This document shows, piece by piece, positions 1 to 11,700 of a stretch of 64,000 bases of DNA (position 1 is its first letter; each line of letters starts with the position of its first letter). The notes beneath the pieces were generated by a model, which was not told the origin of the DNA, did not search any database, and worked only from the letters and a program-made list of their open reading frames with translations. The DNA comes from Fallopia convolvulus (Eukaryota > Streptophyta > Magnoliopsida > Caryophyllales > Polygonaceae): the NCBI GenBank assembly GCA_964016875.1, contig OZ024724.1:12876501-12940500 (forward strand), given 5' to 3'. Both the position numbers and the translations under genes were made by a program.

Positions 1-279
1 TGCGAGTTCGGTTTAGTCTTGCTAGCTGTTTTGGATATTTTAATATGTTGTTGACTTTAGTAGATTTCTGGTGTTGAATGTGATTTGGCTAGACATTTGG
101 GATTCATGCATGACATTATTAAAAATGTGGTTTGTGAATGACAGTTGGATGTTTTAAAATAGTTTTCTTGTCGTGCCCGAGTTGCAAGGTCCAGGTGTTC
201 TAGTTGTCAACTAGTTCAGGTAGGACCCATTAGGGTTAAACTACCTAGTAATGTCCCGACGTTAAGTCGGGGTGTTACA
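1..279 (-). repeat. Truncated LTR end with TGTTACA terminus
   Basis: The stretch ends in GGTGTTACA (271-279), just after a short dyad CCCGAC/GTCGGG (255-271). Read on the minus strand it begins TGTAACACCCC, the same eleven bases that open the 3.5 kb LTR at 6486. I therefore read it as the start of a minus-strand LTR whose remainder lies left of the window. No primer-binding site or ORF is next to it, so a plus-strand 3' end is also possible. Confidence 0.35.
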
Positions 280-1324
280 ACTTTTGCACAAACAAGTAGA
301 AAATAGATAAAAAGGCAATTAATTCATTCATCACATCACCATTCATGCACAATCATGTTGGGTTTCTAACCCCAACCCTAGAAAAGAAGACTACTCACTC
401 ATGATTGGAGAAAAACAAGCAAAGAAATTAAGAGAAAACATAATTGAATTAAAACTAAAGTCTTACTTGAATTAAAACTTTAAACTTGTCTTAGAACACA
501 AGAAAATCTCCCACAATCTTCTTGCATGTGCCCAAGCAACACTTGTCTCCAAAATAAACCCTACAGTTGCGTACCATTCTCCAAACTAACATCTAGGCCC
601 CCCTTAGATTATGTCTAAACAAGAATATTTATAGAGAAAAACCTAATCTATCTAGAAGCTATCTATAAGGAAATAAATCTAATAAAAGATATATCCCTTC
701 TATAAGTAAATAAATCTAATAAAAGATATATCCCTTTAAAACTATCTAATAACATAAAAGGGAACTAATAAAAAGGGATAAATATACATTAATTGAACCG
801 ACTCTAAAGTCTTCTACCGACACGGGACCCTCAGTATTAACCCCGTTAGGATCAGTAGATCACTCTTTTGAATTCTCGAATTTTTGCTCTTCTCCGCACC
901 TCGATATCAACCTATGCAGGGTTGATATCGACCTCCATCAGCATTGAAAACAACTTTGAGTAAAACTTGCGTAGCGGATTCGTTACAACTCCGTTTGACT
1001 CGATTCTTTTTCCTATGTCTTTGTAATTAGTTTCTCTACCTCTTTCCAAGCAAAAAATCGATCTTCAATGTATTTATTGGAGTGATTTTCTTCGGCTTTC
1101 ACTTCATTCTCGAGTGCTATCTTCAAGTGCTTTCCTCCATTCTTCAAGATATACTCCAAAACAACTTCAAAACCTATAAAAATACCACCAAAGCTTATAT
1201 AGACTCCATATCTTAAGAAAATATTAAACATACACAAACTAATCAAAACAAAACACAAAACTAAAAGAAAAAGACTCAAACACACAAAAACACCCTAAAA
1301 ACACAACTGAAAAGACGGATATCA
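280..1324 (-). repeat. Degraded Athila-type LTR, truncated at its 3' end
   Basis: On the minus strand this starts TGATATCC (1324-1317) and follows the LTR of the element at 13362-20900. Shared landmarks are a start of TGATATCCGTCTTTT against TGATGTCCGCTTTTT, a block containing AATCGAGTCAAA and GGAGTTGTAACGAAT (about 985-1040), and a CTAGGG...AACCCAACA block (about 357-385). Where element 1 has four GGGTCGT hairpins, this relic has a different one: TCGATATCAACC (901-912), a 7-nt loop and GGTTGATATCGA (920-931). The LTR is cut at about 280 by the neighbouring LTR. Confidence 0.6.
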
Positions 1325-1913
1325 CTAGCACTAGCTATTGGGTTCCGTCTTCCTTTCCAACAAGCACCATATTCATAGCTACCTCTATTTCCACCAAGTA
1401 TACATGGGAATCCTTCTTGAACTTAGATTTTGATAGCATTTGCGGACGTATTATATAGGCCTTCAAACCCTTGAAGGTGGCTTTATGTCGCTAATCCCAC
1501 TTAAACAACTTATTCTCTTTCCAGCCCTCATATAAGAGTTTATTATTGCTGGACGACTTTACAATAAGCCTATTTAGGGCAAATAATCTCCTTATTAGCT
1601 TTTGGTTTTCTTTCATGTATCTCATTGATTGAGGCCTAAAATGGATTTGATTTGGTATGGGCTAGTCTTAATCCCTCTTTCATTATCATATGTCCCAGAA
1701 ATTTACGTGATGATACTTTGAAAAAGCCTTTTGTTGGGTTCAATGTTATATTATACTTCTTGAGAATCTTAAAGGATTCCCTCAAATGCTCAATGTGGTC
1801 TGACACCTTTTCGGAATCACCATCATGCCCATGATATATAATTCCATAATTTTCCTGAACCGATATTTGAATATCTTGTTGATAACCCATTGGTATTTGG
1901 AACCCTTGTAGAA
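1325..1913 (-). pseudogene. Gypsy (Tat-type) RT-RNase H relic
   Basis: Frame-broken minus-strand translation gives the end of a gypsy reverse transcriptase followed by RNase H. A degraded finger/palm segment (about 1913-1860, KYQWVINKIF) leads into HIEHLRESFKILKKY (about 1800) and a FLGHMIMKEG segment (about 1690). Then come ALNRLIVKSS (about 1575) and LKAYIIRP (about 1460), which match the tether and first RNase H of Tat-type elements. There are many stops and frameshifts. This is the downstream half of the RT at 6083-6485; a LINE separates the two. It ends where the LTR relic begins at 1324. Confidence 0.65.
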
Positions 1914-1993
1914 ATAGATCTCTTTTTTTTGGTGTAAAGGTAAATTCGGATAAAGACAGAATATAAACCTCAACGAGGTTGGTATAAGCATGG

Positions 1994-3315
1994 TGATACG
2001 CTCTAGATTAGTATGGTTATCTCTTGTATTTTAGGTATGATTTGAGTGTGTTTAGGTTAGTTTTGAGTATAATTGTAATATGAAGACCGAAGACACGATT
2101 TGAGGAATTGCAAGAGTTTTGAAGACAAGTGTTGATTTGGAGTTGTTTTGACGCCACTTTCTTGTGACGCATCGTTCGGGAGCTACGGTGATCGGATGAA
2201 GCTGAACTTGGTATCATTTGAAAGCTAACTCAAAGAACTACAATTCATGTTTTTACTACGAGTTCAAATTCCAACTCTAAGTGGGTGAAAACCACCTCCG
2301 AAGGTAATATCAGAAAGTTGTCAGAAGAAGACCCGCGACCGCGGAATCCTACCGCGCCCGCGGTGAGTTCTATTTCTGCGAGGTTGTGTAGCCGTTGTTG
2401 TCGTGCCCGTGGATTCCTACCGCGCTCGTGGTGGCTAGGGTTTCCACGCCGCCAGGCATTTCGCTATCTTGTATTTTGTTTTCTTTTTATCTTTTCTCTT
2501 TCGGAACTTATTATAAAAGTCCGAGGTTTTTAGGTTACGAGACATTCTCTTCCATAATATCAGATTCATAGTTTAGTTTAGACCTAGTTTTGTATTTCAT
2601 TGATGGAGACTTAAACCTTGGATTTTATTCATCAGTGAAGCATTGATTTATGATTTCGTAAGGTTTTCGGTATTGATTTCTTTCCCTTGATTAATATCTT
2701 TTGTCTTTGTGCTTAATTTCATGATTATCAATTGATTTCACTCGTTGCGCAACTTGTTGAATTTGATTGATATTCTACAATTTGATTAGGTTTGAATCAT
2801 TGTCTATGTGATCTTACTTGATCTATGAAACAACTTAATTTCTACGACCGTGGACTAAGAATTGAGAAATAGATTTGATTGTTTGTTCTTGCAATTGACT
2901 CGTAGCTTGATTGCTTGAATCGATATCATGTATATCCTTGTTCTCTATGCTAATTCTAGGTTAAGCGTCCTTGCCTAGGATTAAAGAATTGCTTGGAACG
3001 TGGACTTGCGATTGTTAATGATCAAGATAGGAATTAATCTTGGGTGTGAATGAAATCAAAGGAAAAACCAATGATCGAATGACTTTATCAATGTGAATCT
3101 GCTGGATAAACTTGTTTGCTTCTCTGAATTTGAATACTTGTTTTGTTTATTAGTTTGTTAGATAGTTTAGATAGATCAAACTATTTCCAAAACCCCTTTT
3201 CCCTTAGGTTGATAAAAATATTGAAACTAGAAACCTCAGTTCTCTTGGGTTCGACCCCTTACTTGGATGCTATACTTAGTCTGTAATTTTGAGTAATTTA
3301 TTTTTTGATCTTGGC
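1994..3315 (+). repeat. Probable solo LTR, Athila type, inside the LINE
   Basis: It opens TGATACGC (1994) and closes near TTGGCACA (about 3314). Its layout parallels the LTRs at 13362 and 22755: a GC-rich palindromic patch (2334-2433), then a long AT-rich leader, then TGCTATACTTAG (about 3268) near the 3' end, matching CGCTATACTTAG of element 1. No internal region follows and I could not find a target duplication, so both ends are uncertain by tens of bases. Confidence 0.5.
2334..2433. repeat. Two GC-rich palindromic units (CCGCGG type)
   Basis: Two related 32-bp units occur at 2334-2365 and 2402-2433. Each is built from CCGCG/CGCGG half-sites around an ATTCCTACC-like spacer (CGCGACCGCGG, then CGCCCGCGG; the second copy is TG-decayed, CGTGCCCGTGG). 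They sit at the place in this LTR where related LTRs carry other palindromes. Confidence 0.55.
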
Positions 3316-3601
3316 ACAACGACTTTAGCCGAGTCACATGCTTTACAAGCAAGATGCATTCATGGGCAAGCGCGTAGGCCTTCCATACAATGCCAACAAA
3401 AAGCGCAAAGGACAAGCATGTAAGCCTTCCAAACACTCCACAACATAATCAAAAGCAAAGCAGAACATACAAACAACCAAAGTCATAACAAAACCGCTAG
3501 GCGTCTGGAGGCCTTGAGTGTCCTCGGGCAATACTTCGTGTAACTCGGCCTTGAGTTTCCTCGAGCCATTTGGTTCGAGAATTGAGTCCAAGAACATTGC
3601 A

Positions 3602-5812
3602 TCATTTGTTTAGCATTCTCTTTTTCTTCTTCTTGGCCATCAAGTGGCAGCTCTCATCTTGAGGTTCTTCATCGGAACCATCTTTTCTACCCTCAATGTT
3701 GTGGACCAAAACTCCATCTTCATTTCTCTTTCGAGGAAGAAGAACCATGATCGGTTCCACCCTCATCATTGCTTGATCTCCTAAAAGAGTCACTTTCATT
3801 GTCATCTTGTGATTTAACCTCCTCGCTTTGGGTTTTGGATTTGTCTTCATGCTTATGCTCGGCGTTCATAGCTCTTTTGTTGCCTTGGCCTCCACTCTTC
3901 TTATGTGAGGTTGGTACATCACTCTTCCTTTGTGCTTGGTTCTTTTTGCCTCCATTGGAACTAGCCTTCTCCTTGGGTGGCATATTGTTGGTGATCGAGG
4001 ACGCGTGCGGAGGTTTAGAGACCACCACGGTGGTGCCATTAGATGGTCCCTTGCCTTGGCCATTCGAAGGGTCCTTTTCTTTGTCATCATGCGGTGCAAA
4101 GGGCACACCATTGGTGGTCGGGTTTCCTTTTCCTCCATCATCATTTCTCACACCTCGGGATTGTCTCTTAGTCTTGACACCCACGACATCTCTTTTGTCT
4201 TTGAACTTGAACCCCTCGTCTTCATGGCCAAAGGAACAACACCTCTTACAATACAAGGGTTCATTTTCCACAAGGAAAGTGTAATCAATGGAGACACCAT
4301 CATCAAAGTCAACACTTACCTCATGCGTGATGGCTTCGACAAAGTTGATTTCCACCAAGCCTCGAGCATATGAGCCTCTCTTCCTACCATTGATTACCGG
4401 GTCCACGTAAAGTGGCTTGCCAACATTGTAGGCCACACAGCCAAGCAACTCCAACGTCCAATACGTTTGAGGGAGGTCGTAGATCCGAACCCATAGAGGG
4501 ATCGTGGCAATGTCACGCCTATTAAAAGCGAACTTGTCCTGAATGTGCTTGAGGATCAATGGCTTTCCACGAATGAAGTAAGGAGCACCCTTGAGGACCT
4601 TTTCTTGATCTTCCTCGGACTCAAATTGGAAAATGATCCAACCCTCTTCCTCCCGGTACCAAGCCTTAACACCCAACGATTTCATCATATCATTGATCAA
4701 GAAATGGCCCGGACAAAAACCTACATATTGCCCGAGCAAGGAACGACCCCACACAACTTGTTTTGAATGCCCTTCCGAGACCATGATGGCAACACGACTT
4801 GAAGAAGGAGAGGTATAGACAAGTTTACCTCCAAGCCCGGCGTTCATGAAAATTTTCTTGGATCGATTGGCCTAGGCATTGGGTCGAGGGACGTCGAAAC
4901 CATGGTGAGAAGCATTGTTGCAAAACCTGGCAGCCACGTTACCGAGGCGCGCTGCGTCGTTACCGTGGTGAGGGCGGGGGGCAGATTTGCTAGTGCCAAT
5001 GTGACCCGTCGGCACCAAGGGGGCAAGGTCGGTACCGAAGGCACAGTGGAAAGGGAACTCGGATTCATTCCTGTAGCGGTCGATACTGAGGCATGAAAGG
5101 TCGGTACCGAGCCCGCTGGTGTGGAATTTTGAACGCCGGGCACGTGGATTGGCTTGCCAGCCTCGAGAACTTGCGCACCTTCACTACTATAGACTTTAGC
5201 ATGCGTCAACTTGGGAACAAGGGTCGATGCTTGGGATCCCAAGGAACCATCAATGTCGTGCCTGGTGAGCATGGGAGGAGCAACGATAGTGGGCAGCAAA
5301 GCGTTGGCACCAGCCGCCAGTGCCTTGGACGATGACCCACCCACGGGCAGCGCTATCAAGGGGAGAGCCGCCAGGGGCACCGGATCTTCATCATCTTTGT
5401 CGGAGTGAGCGTTTTTTGAGTATAAAATAACCTCCCCATCCTCAATTTCATGATTAGCATCCATAAATCCATCTTCATACTTCTTCACCACAACACGCTC
5501 CCAGATTTCTCCAATGGTGGCCTTGGAGGGAGTTTGATCACCATTGTAGTTGGCCTTGTTAGAGGCTTTCTTCTTCAATCTCGAATTTTCCACCAATGGC
5601 ATCATCCATGAAAGAGTCCAAAGCCGAGAATAAGTCATGTTTGCTTGGATCTTTAATCTTGAGCGGTGGAGAGAGTGAGTTTCGCTTCTTTTTCCCCATG
5701 GAAACCAAAGGCATCCAAGGGCGGCATTAAGGAGCACCATTGGGTCAAGGAGGGTGCTCCACCATAAGAGGCGGCGATTATGGTTGAAGAAAGCTTGAGA
5801 GAACCAACACAA
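3602..5812 (-). pseudogene. LINE ORF1 (DUF4283 + zinc-knuckle protein), frameshifted
   Basis: The RNA-binding ORF1 protein of a plant L1-type LINE. The first part (5812-4850) has a low-complexity Pro/Ala/Ser-rich stretch. After a frameshift near 4850 comes a DUF4283-like domain: VVWGRSLLGQYVG, WIIFQFESEEDQEKVL, IPLWVRIYDLP. A zinc-knuckle-like CKRCCSFGH follows (about 4230), in which the final cysteine appears to be replaced by Phe. The Lys/Asp/Ser-rich tail runs to 3720, and another frame carries it on to 3602. In intact elements this protein packages the LINE RNA; here at least two frameshifts disable it. Codons after 3602 do not resemble the start of an ORF2. Confidence 0.75.
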
Positions 5813-6082
5813 GCAGTAACAATGGAGGCGGCGATTTGCTTGGAGGAGAGGGGTAGGAGAAAAGTCACACTCAAAAACACCGGCGCAAGCACGAATGACT
5901 AGGACTCCGGTTCGGTGGTGGCTCTAGAGGATACCACCATGAACGTTGGAAAAGGGTATCGTGAGGAGAATCCTCGCCAAAGCAAGTCAGAGAAGGAGAA
6001 GGGATAGTGCCGGAAATCGCCTAGAGAGAGGAGAGAGGAGAGAGCGTACTGAGAGCTCTTTCTTGATTCTATATATATCTCT

Positions 6083-6485
6083 TAGTTTGTGATGAATATT
6101 ATTTTCTCGGAGTCATTAGGGTGCATCAACTACTGGTCATATTTGCCAAAGGTGTCCATAAATGTTAGCATCTCATGCCTAGCATTGGCTTCAACCATGG
6201 CATCAATATATGGTAGTGGGAGGTCATTATGCATACTCACCACTTTTTATTTTTCTTGTTTACCATGACCACATTAATTGGCTATCCAATCCAAGTATTG
6301 ATCCTCTTGAATAATCCATCGTTCTAGTAGTGCTTTACATCTTCATCAATGTTTTTGTTTTTCTAGGGCTAAACTTTCGTCGTTTTTGCTTGACATGGGT
6401 GCTTTTTCCACGTTCAACATGTGGGTTATTACATCATGGTTGGTCCCCACCATATCTTCATGGAGCCTTGCAAAGTAGTCATTGT
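6083..6485 (-). pseudogene. Gypsy RT fragment (upstream half of the 1325-1913 relic)
   Basis: The minus strand encodes a recognisable gypsy RT palm segment, DLPLPYIDAMVEANARHEML, then TFMDTFGKYDQ, one stop, and HPNDSEK. The canonical form ends in FSGYNQI. This corresponds to RT motifs 2-3 of Tat-type elements. The frame is cut on the left by the LINE at 6072 and on the right by the LTR that begins at 6486. It is part of the same old minus-strand element as 9998-11700 and 1325-1913. Confidence 0.7.
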
Positions 6486-9400
6486 TGTAACACCCCTATT
6501 TTACAACATTGGGTATTACCGCCAGTGACCCCAGTCTTTACCGTCCAAAGTCACCCAAGGCTTTTAGAATGATATAGAACGATTAAATGCGGAATAAAAA
6601 CATGTTACATAAATAGGAAAACATGCTCCCGAAGGAGACTTAGTTCATTACAAAATACCCTACATTGTTTTTAACTTTAATACTACTTGAAAACAAATAC
6701 CAAATCCGTCATGTCTCGGAGATAAAGTAATATTAAAACCAACACGAAAATAAAAGTACATCTTGAGCAATCTTGACTTCCTTCACTTCCCTTCACTTCG
6801 CCTTGCTATGGGTTCCTGAATCTGACATAATTTGCGAGGGGCGATAGAATGCCAGGCAAACATGCAGAAAGAAGAATTAGTCTAGGAGACTAAGCAAGCG
6901 GGAATAGAACTTCCCGAGGGAAATTTGGTCATTTAAACTTATCGGTGTAATGAGAGAAAAGAGGGTTGTGTTTACGATGGCTTGATTATGTGGAGCTAAG
7001 ATACGAACGATAGCGATAGCATATCCAAAAGGGATAGCTTATTGAGCAAGAGAAGTACTACTAGATTGTAGTCTTCCTTAAGATTTCGATAGGATGTTGG
7101 GAACATTATTTAATTCATACAAGTGAAAACCTCTCGCGCTTTTGGGCGGACCGAGAGCCGGAACGATCATTTGAGACCGGTCCGGTTTTGATATCTTAAA
7201 TGTGCATACGCACTTATCTTAATTAGTGATGAAAATATTCAATCTTGTTGATGACTTTTACAAGAGAGAGTGGTGGGACACGGATAAACCGAGCCACCCG
7301 ATGGAGAACATCAATTCTCCTGCACTTAGCTAGAGTGCGCTCAATCCCTCCTTGCAATCGGAGCGGATGGAGATCATGATCCCGAAAGTCGTATGGACGT
7401 ACGACTTAGTAAGATTATATAGAGGTGTCGAATAACTCGCACCCCTTTCTAGTTTATTCAAATCAAATCTCTGAACGAGATTTGCAATCAATCAAGAGTA
7501 CACACACTAGCAAATATAATCCTAGCAAGGAATATAATATCTACTATACTAACAAGGGTCGTTATTTCTAGCAATCGATATTTCCTAGGTTCATTTTTAT
7601 TAGGCATACAAGAAGTTCCCAACATCGAGAGATATCATAAAGACGGATATAAAAGGGTACAAGGGGAAATTCCACTTGCCTTAGTGTTAGTAGTTTAGTA
7701 ACGAGCTTTGACGAAACTTAGGCGATTTCCTACTACGAGCGAGGATTCCGACCTAATGATAGAGAATTTACGAAAAGTTCAAAAACACGATTCCTCTACT
7801 AACGTTCGGATCACCTCTTATAATGTTTTTATAAGAGGTTTGAATTTCTAAATTATTATAATAATTTAGAAAATTATTTTCTTTAAAATAATAATATTCC
7901 TTTATTATTATTTTGATTTTTTTGTAATATCATTAATTTCGAAAATCTTCTATTAAAATAATTATTTTAATTAATCCTTGTTATTAGAAAGTTTCCTTAA
8001 ATAGAAATCTCTACTCTTCTTTATAAGGTAACTTGCCTAAAATAGCTTTTTCTCTTATTTGTTCTATTTCCAAAACTCTTTAATACTATAAGACTCATAA
8101 AACCTCTTTGATCATAATTATATACTACGATATTATAGTTCATAACATAGAATCTTTTCTATTTTGATTTCTTTTCAAGCAAGTCTATTTTATGTTATAA
8201 AACATACAAGTTTTATTATAATGTCATACTTGATATATTTAATTTTAAACCTAGGTCTTTCCATAAATCTCTACACTAGAAACCCCTTAATAATCCTACA
8301 TATTTATATAAGACTCTAACAATATTTTATTTAATATTAGCATCTTTTCATGAAATCATGGTCTAAGTTTAACTATAGTCCCTTGATCTCTACCATATTT
8401 ATATTTAAGACTCATATGCTAGTAAAATATTTTATTCTATTTTTCATCATAACTAGCATCTTTTGAATATTCTCTTCATAAATAATATATGTTAAGTTGG
8501 TATTGAATGATCACTTTGTACTAAATTCCTTATATTTTTCCACTTTATAATTTCTATATTTTATATATTATAGGCCATGCAAGACTTTTCTCTACTTGAA
8601 CTTTTATTAAAAATCTTTATAAAGATGGTATTATTTTTATTGCACAATCTTTTGATTTCTAAGGTCATAACATTATATCCTCTTTTGTATAAAATACATG
8701 CATAATGTTTCTCAACCTTTTATTTTGATCTAAGGTAAGATAATACTAAATATGGACTTTTCATACTATATTAATTTTATTTCACCTATTTATATCTTGT
8801 AATAGCATGCATGTAATAAAATCATGAATATATTTACTTATATTTATCTAGCTTAAGTTACTATAGTAAAAACATATAGTTTCTAGTTTTTTTCCAACTA
8901 ACAAGATCTCCCTCTCATATTTTTATTCCAAGAAATTCCAAAGTATATTTCTAACAATTATAAAAGGCTTTTAATTAAAGAAATACATAAGGATAATATA
9001 ATTTTTGAGGATAGAAATTTATACTTTGGTATTCTGTTGAATACTAAACACAGGAGGAGAAAACAGAGGAGGAGATCGGCGGCAGGGGGTGGCGCGGCCA
9101 GGCTCCGGCGGTTCGGCGACGGCTCCAGGCGGCGACTCCAGGCGGCGGCGGTCCGGCGACGGTGGTGGTGGCGGCCGGCGGCTCCAAGTGAAGGGTGAAG
9201 GGAAAAATTGAGGTGTTCTTGTGATGTTTTAATGGAGAATTTGTTTTGAATGAAGGCTGATTTTTGAGATTATAAGACACAATTGTTAGAAAGAGTAGAA
9301 GGAGAAGCAAAGGCTTGAATGAAAGCTTGAAGGAGGGCTTTTATAGACAATTTTGGGAGTGTCATCAATCCATGGCAATGGAAGATGACCAATGGAGGAG

Positions 9401-9997
9401 GGGAAGAAGGCCATGCATAGGGCAATAGTGTGCTTCTTCCATGGTGATGCAAGGTGATGCTACAAGTTGAGTCAAGCAAGCAAAGAGGAGGTGGAGGAGG
9501 CATGCATTGGACACTTTCAAATCAACGTAACTCAATCAGACATTAGTCTGATGTTCAAATTGGAAGAAGGAAATTTATTTGATATAAGATTAAAAGGTTG
9601 GGTTAAGTGAACAAGAAATTGCAATGGTCTAGCGGGATTTGGTGAGGGGCGAGTGAGGTTGGAGTGCAAGAGATCTCGGGTTCAAATCCCGACTCTTGCA
9701 TTCTTTTTGCAAAACTTGTATTTAGTTTTCTAGGTTCTTATGTAATTTATTTCCTAGAATAAATTAATTGCCAAAGGATATTATTTTTACTAATTTTATT
9801 TTTATTGATTTACCTCACTTTATTAAACTATACCCCTCAAGTTATTTTATTACATTTTCATCTATTTCGACTTTACTAATAGCCTCTTCCGAAGAAAATA
9901 CGATGAATTAATTCGATATCCAAATCCTTCATTTTAACTTATAGACAATAATTGAAAATATTATATTATAAATGTTTGGAATATTGCGGATATTACA
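6486..9997 (+). repeat. 3.5 kb solo LTR with perfect target duplication
   Basis: The 3512-bp block starts TGTAACACCCC and ends GGATATTACA, with ATTGT on both sides (6481-6485 and 9998-10002). Gypsy gag-RT sequence of the same strand lies outside both ends. It has no coding sequence. It is mostly AT-rich, with one GC-rich patch (9065-9190) full of CGGCGG-type repeats and a tRNA-like hairpin at 9621-9708. Its length, its TG...CA ends and the absence of an internal region suggest a solo LTR of a long-LTR gypsy clade such as Tekay/Del; the clade assignment is inference. Confidence 0.7.
9621..9708 (+). other. tRNA-like Pol III box A/box B and T-run inside LTR
   Basis: TGGTCTAGCGG (9625-9635) fits box A and GGTTCAAATCC (9679-9689) fits box B, about 50 bp apart. 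A T5 run at 9704-9708 could terminate Pol III. The box B loop sits on a TCGGG/CCCGA stem, which is extended outward by TGCAAGAG (9665-9672) pairing with CTCTTGCA (9693-9700). A complete cloverleaf cannot be drawn, so this is not a tRNA gene. It may be a SINE head or a tRNA-derived LTR module. Confidence 0.4.
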
Positions 9998-11700
9998 ATT
10001 GTTGGATCACTTCACTATCTACTTTTGTATATCTCTAGGTATATTAGAACCACTATTGACAATGTGAGTAGGCTTGTTTGGAAGAAGATCAACGTCATTG
10101 AGTTTGGTGTGTTCCGACTTCGTGCCTAGTGTTGTCATCTTGCAATCCGCTAATTTCTTTGTTTGTGGTCTCTTGCTTGGGCCTCCAATGTTGTGGATTT
10201 CAACAAAATCTGATAGCATTCTCTAATAGTTCTTTTTTGCCCTTAATCTATTAAATTCCTTCACTTTGTAGTGAATTTTATGGGTTGATGGTATATATTG
10301 AGGTTACTACCTTCATCTCATGGACAAATGGCCTCCCTAGGTCGATGTTGAAGCATGAAGGGAAATCCACGATTAAGAACTTCTCTTGAGGTTGAGGCCT
10401 CCAACATATGTCTACATAATTATCTCGCCTAAAGAGTATTTGACTTCTTCGTTGAACCCTACTACAGGTGTCACCTTTTTAACAATGTCTTGTATCCCTA
10501 GTCCTAGATTATAAAGGCCTTTCAATATCATCATGGTTAATTATGCTAATTTTTCCCATGATATTTTTTGTTTGTGCTTGGTGGTGGCATCTCCTTCTTT
10601 TTCCCATGGTCTAAAGTGGCTTTGACTTTCTAAGACATGATGTCTTCCAGGTACCCCTTGTAAGGAAATTCTTTGATCCCCTTCATAAGGCAATACATTT
10701 TTCAGTTCGATAGTTGGCGTATTGATGGAACTCACAACACTTCTCCACATTATTCTTATTAGTAGGATTATCTCATCTCATTGTCCACTTGACAACATCT
10801 CCAAGCTTAGACAAAGAATTGAGTAACCCACCATGTCTACCCAAAATGAGTAGTGCCCTAAGTGTAGGGACAAATTATACTTTGTGCTATTGATAATGCG
10901 GTTAAATGTGATTGGTTGTGTTTGTATGGCTTATAATGCATTTCAGGCTTGAATTTACACTTTGCGACATTGTCATAGTTTGCTAGATCCCTTTGGTTGA
11001 GGTTGTCTTCCACTAGCCAAATATAGGCCAACGTCTTTTCTTAGACATCTTCGAAGGTTTGTATGGGTACTTTGTTAATTTTCTATACAATTCTACTTTA
11101 CCAAGCAATCCATTTCAAAACTCTTCCATTGTCGGTAGGACATCGCATTGCGGAATCAACACCTTCTCCTTGTTGAAGTAATAAGATAGTTTTGTAATGT
11201 TTCATTGAGCTTTTGAGTAACCCAGGACATAAATTCATGGACTACTTTAGAAATTTTCATCTACTCACTAATTTTATCGTAAATAGGTTAAGAACCCCAA
11301 CAAACATGTAAATGCTTCTCTTGGGATGGTTAATGAACTAAGTAAAGGAAAATACCTTCAGAGTGGCCCAAACCACTTTTTCATGACTGCCTGCCTCCTT
11401 CAAGTGCTTATGAATGGCAATCATCTTCATCTTTTGCTTGCATAAGAAGAGGCTCTCATTGGCATATGTGGTTCTATCATAGCAAGGTATTTTGGGGACA
11501 TTTCTTTGAGATCTCAATGGTCGCAATCACATCCATGAAGAGTGAGTCAATGTAGCAATCATCCACTTCCTCCTCAATTAGTTGAGGAATTCTTGGGATC
11601 TAGGCAATCTTGTTGACGAGAAGCTTTAATATTTTGCAAACCTTACACTTGACCAAATCATCAATTGCATCAACCTAGCATATTTCAGGTATCTCGGTAA
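9998..11700 (-). pseudogene. Gypsy (Tat-type) gag-protease relic
   Basis: Several short minus-strand frames recall gag and protease. Gag pieces are EEEVDDCYIDSLFMD (about 11570), PCYDRTTYANESLFL (about 11480) and TFEDV...AYIWLVEDN (about 11040). The protease piece is TPVVGFNEEVKYSLGEI, then TYVGGLNLK and IVDFPS (about 10480-10330), which matches the C-terminal half of the gypsy protease; the active-site half is not visible. Stops occur every few dozen codons. With the fragments at 6083 and 1325 it makes up one old element on this strand. Confidence 0.5.

Larger units (their letters stand above)
1924..6072 (-). mobile_element. ORF1-only LINE, split by a solo LTR
   Basis: A non-LTR retrotransposon on the minus strand. 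Its 5' end is near 6072, it carries ORF1 with DUF4283 and a zinc knuckle, and it ends in an A-tail (T-run 1924-1930 on plus). A target duplication of ten bases with one mismatch flanks it: ATAGATCTCT (1914-1923) and ATATATCTCT (6073-6082). Gypsy RT sequence continues on both sides, which supports the boundaries. Without the 1.3 kb LTR inside it the LINE is only about 2.8 kb. No endonuclease or RT (ORF2) lies between the end of ORF1 at 3602 and the tail, so it probably moved in trans or lost ORF2 later. Confidence 0.6.

Noticed and set aside
1989..3360. Target duplication for the LTR at 1994-3315 (AAGCA or CATGG candidates)
   Set aside because: Candidates require ends that do not fit TG...CA; I could not support any.
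9044..9503. Proline-rich frames on the minus strand
   Set aside because: They come from the CGG-rich patch in the LTR; there is no domain, no start context and no conservation evidence.
9621..9708. True tRNA gene
   Set aside because: Boxes A and B are good, but acceptor and anticodon stems cannot be formed; it is kept only as a tRNA-like module.
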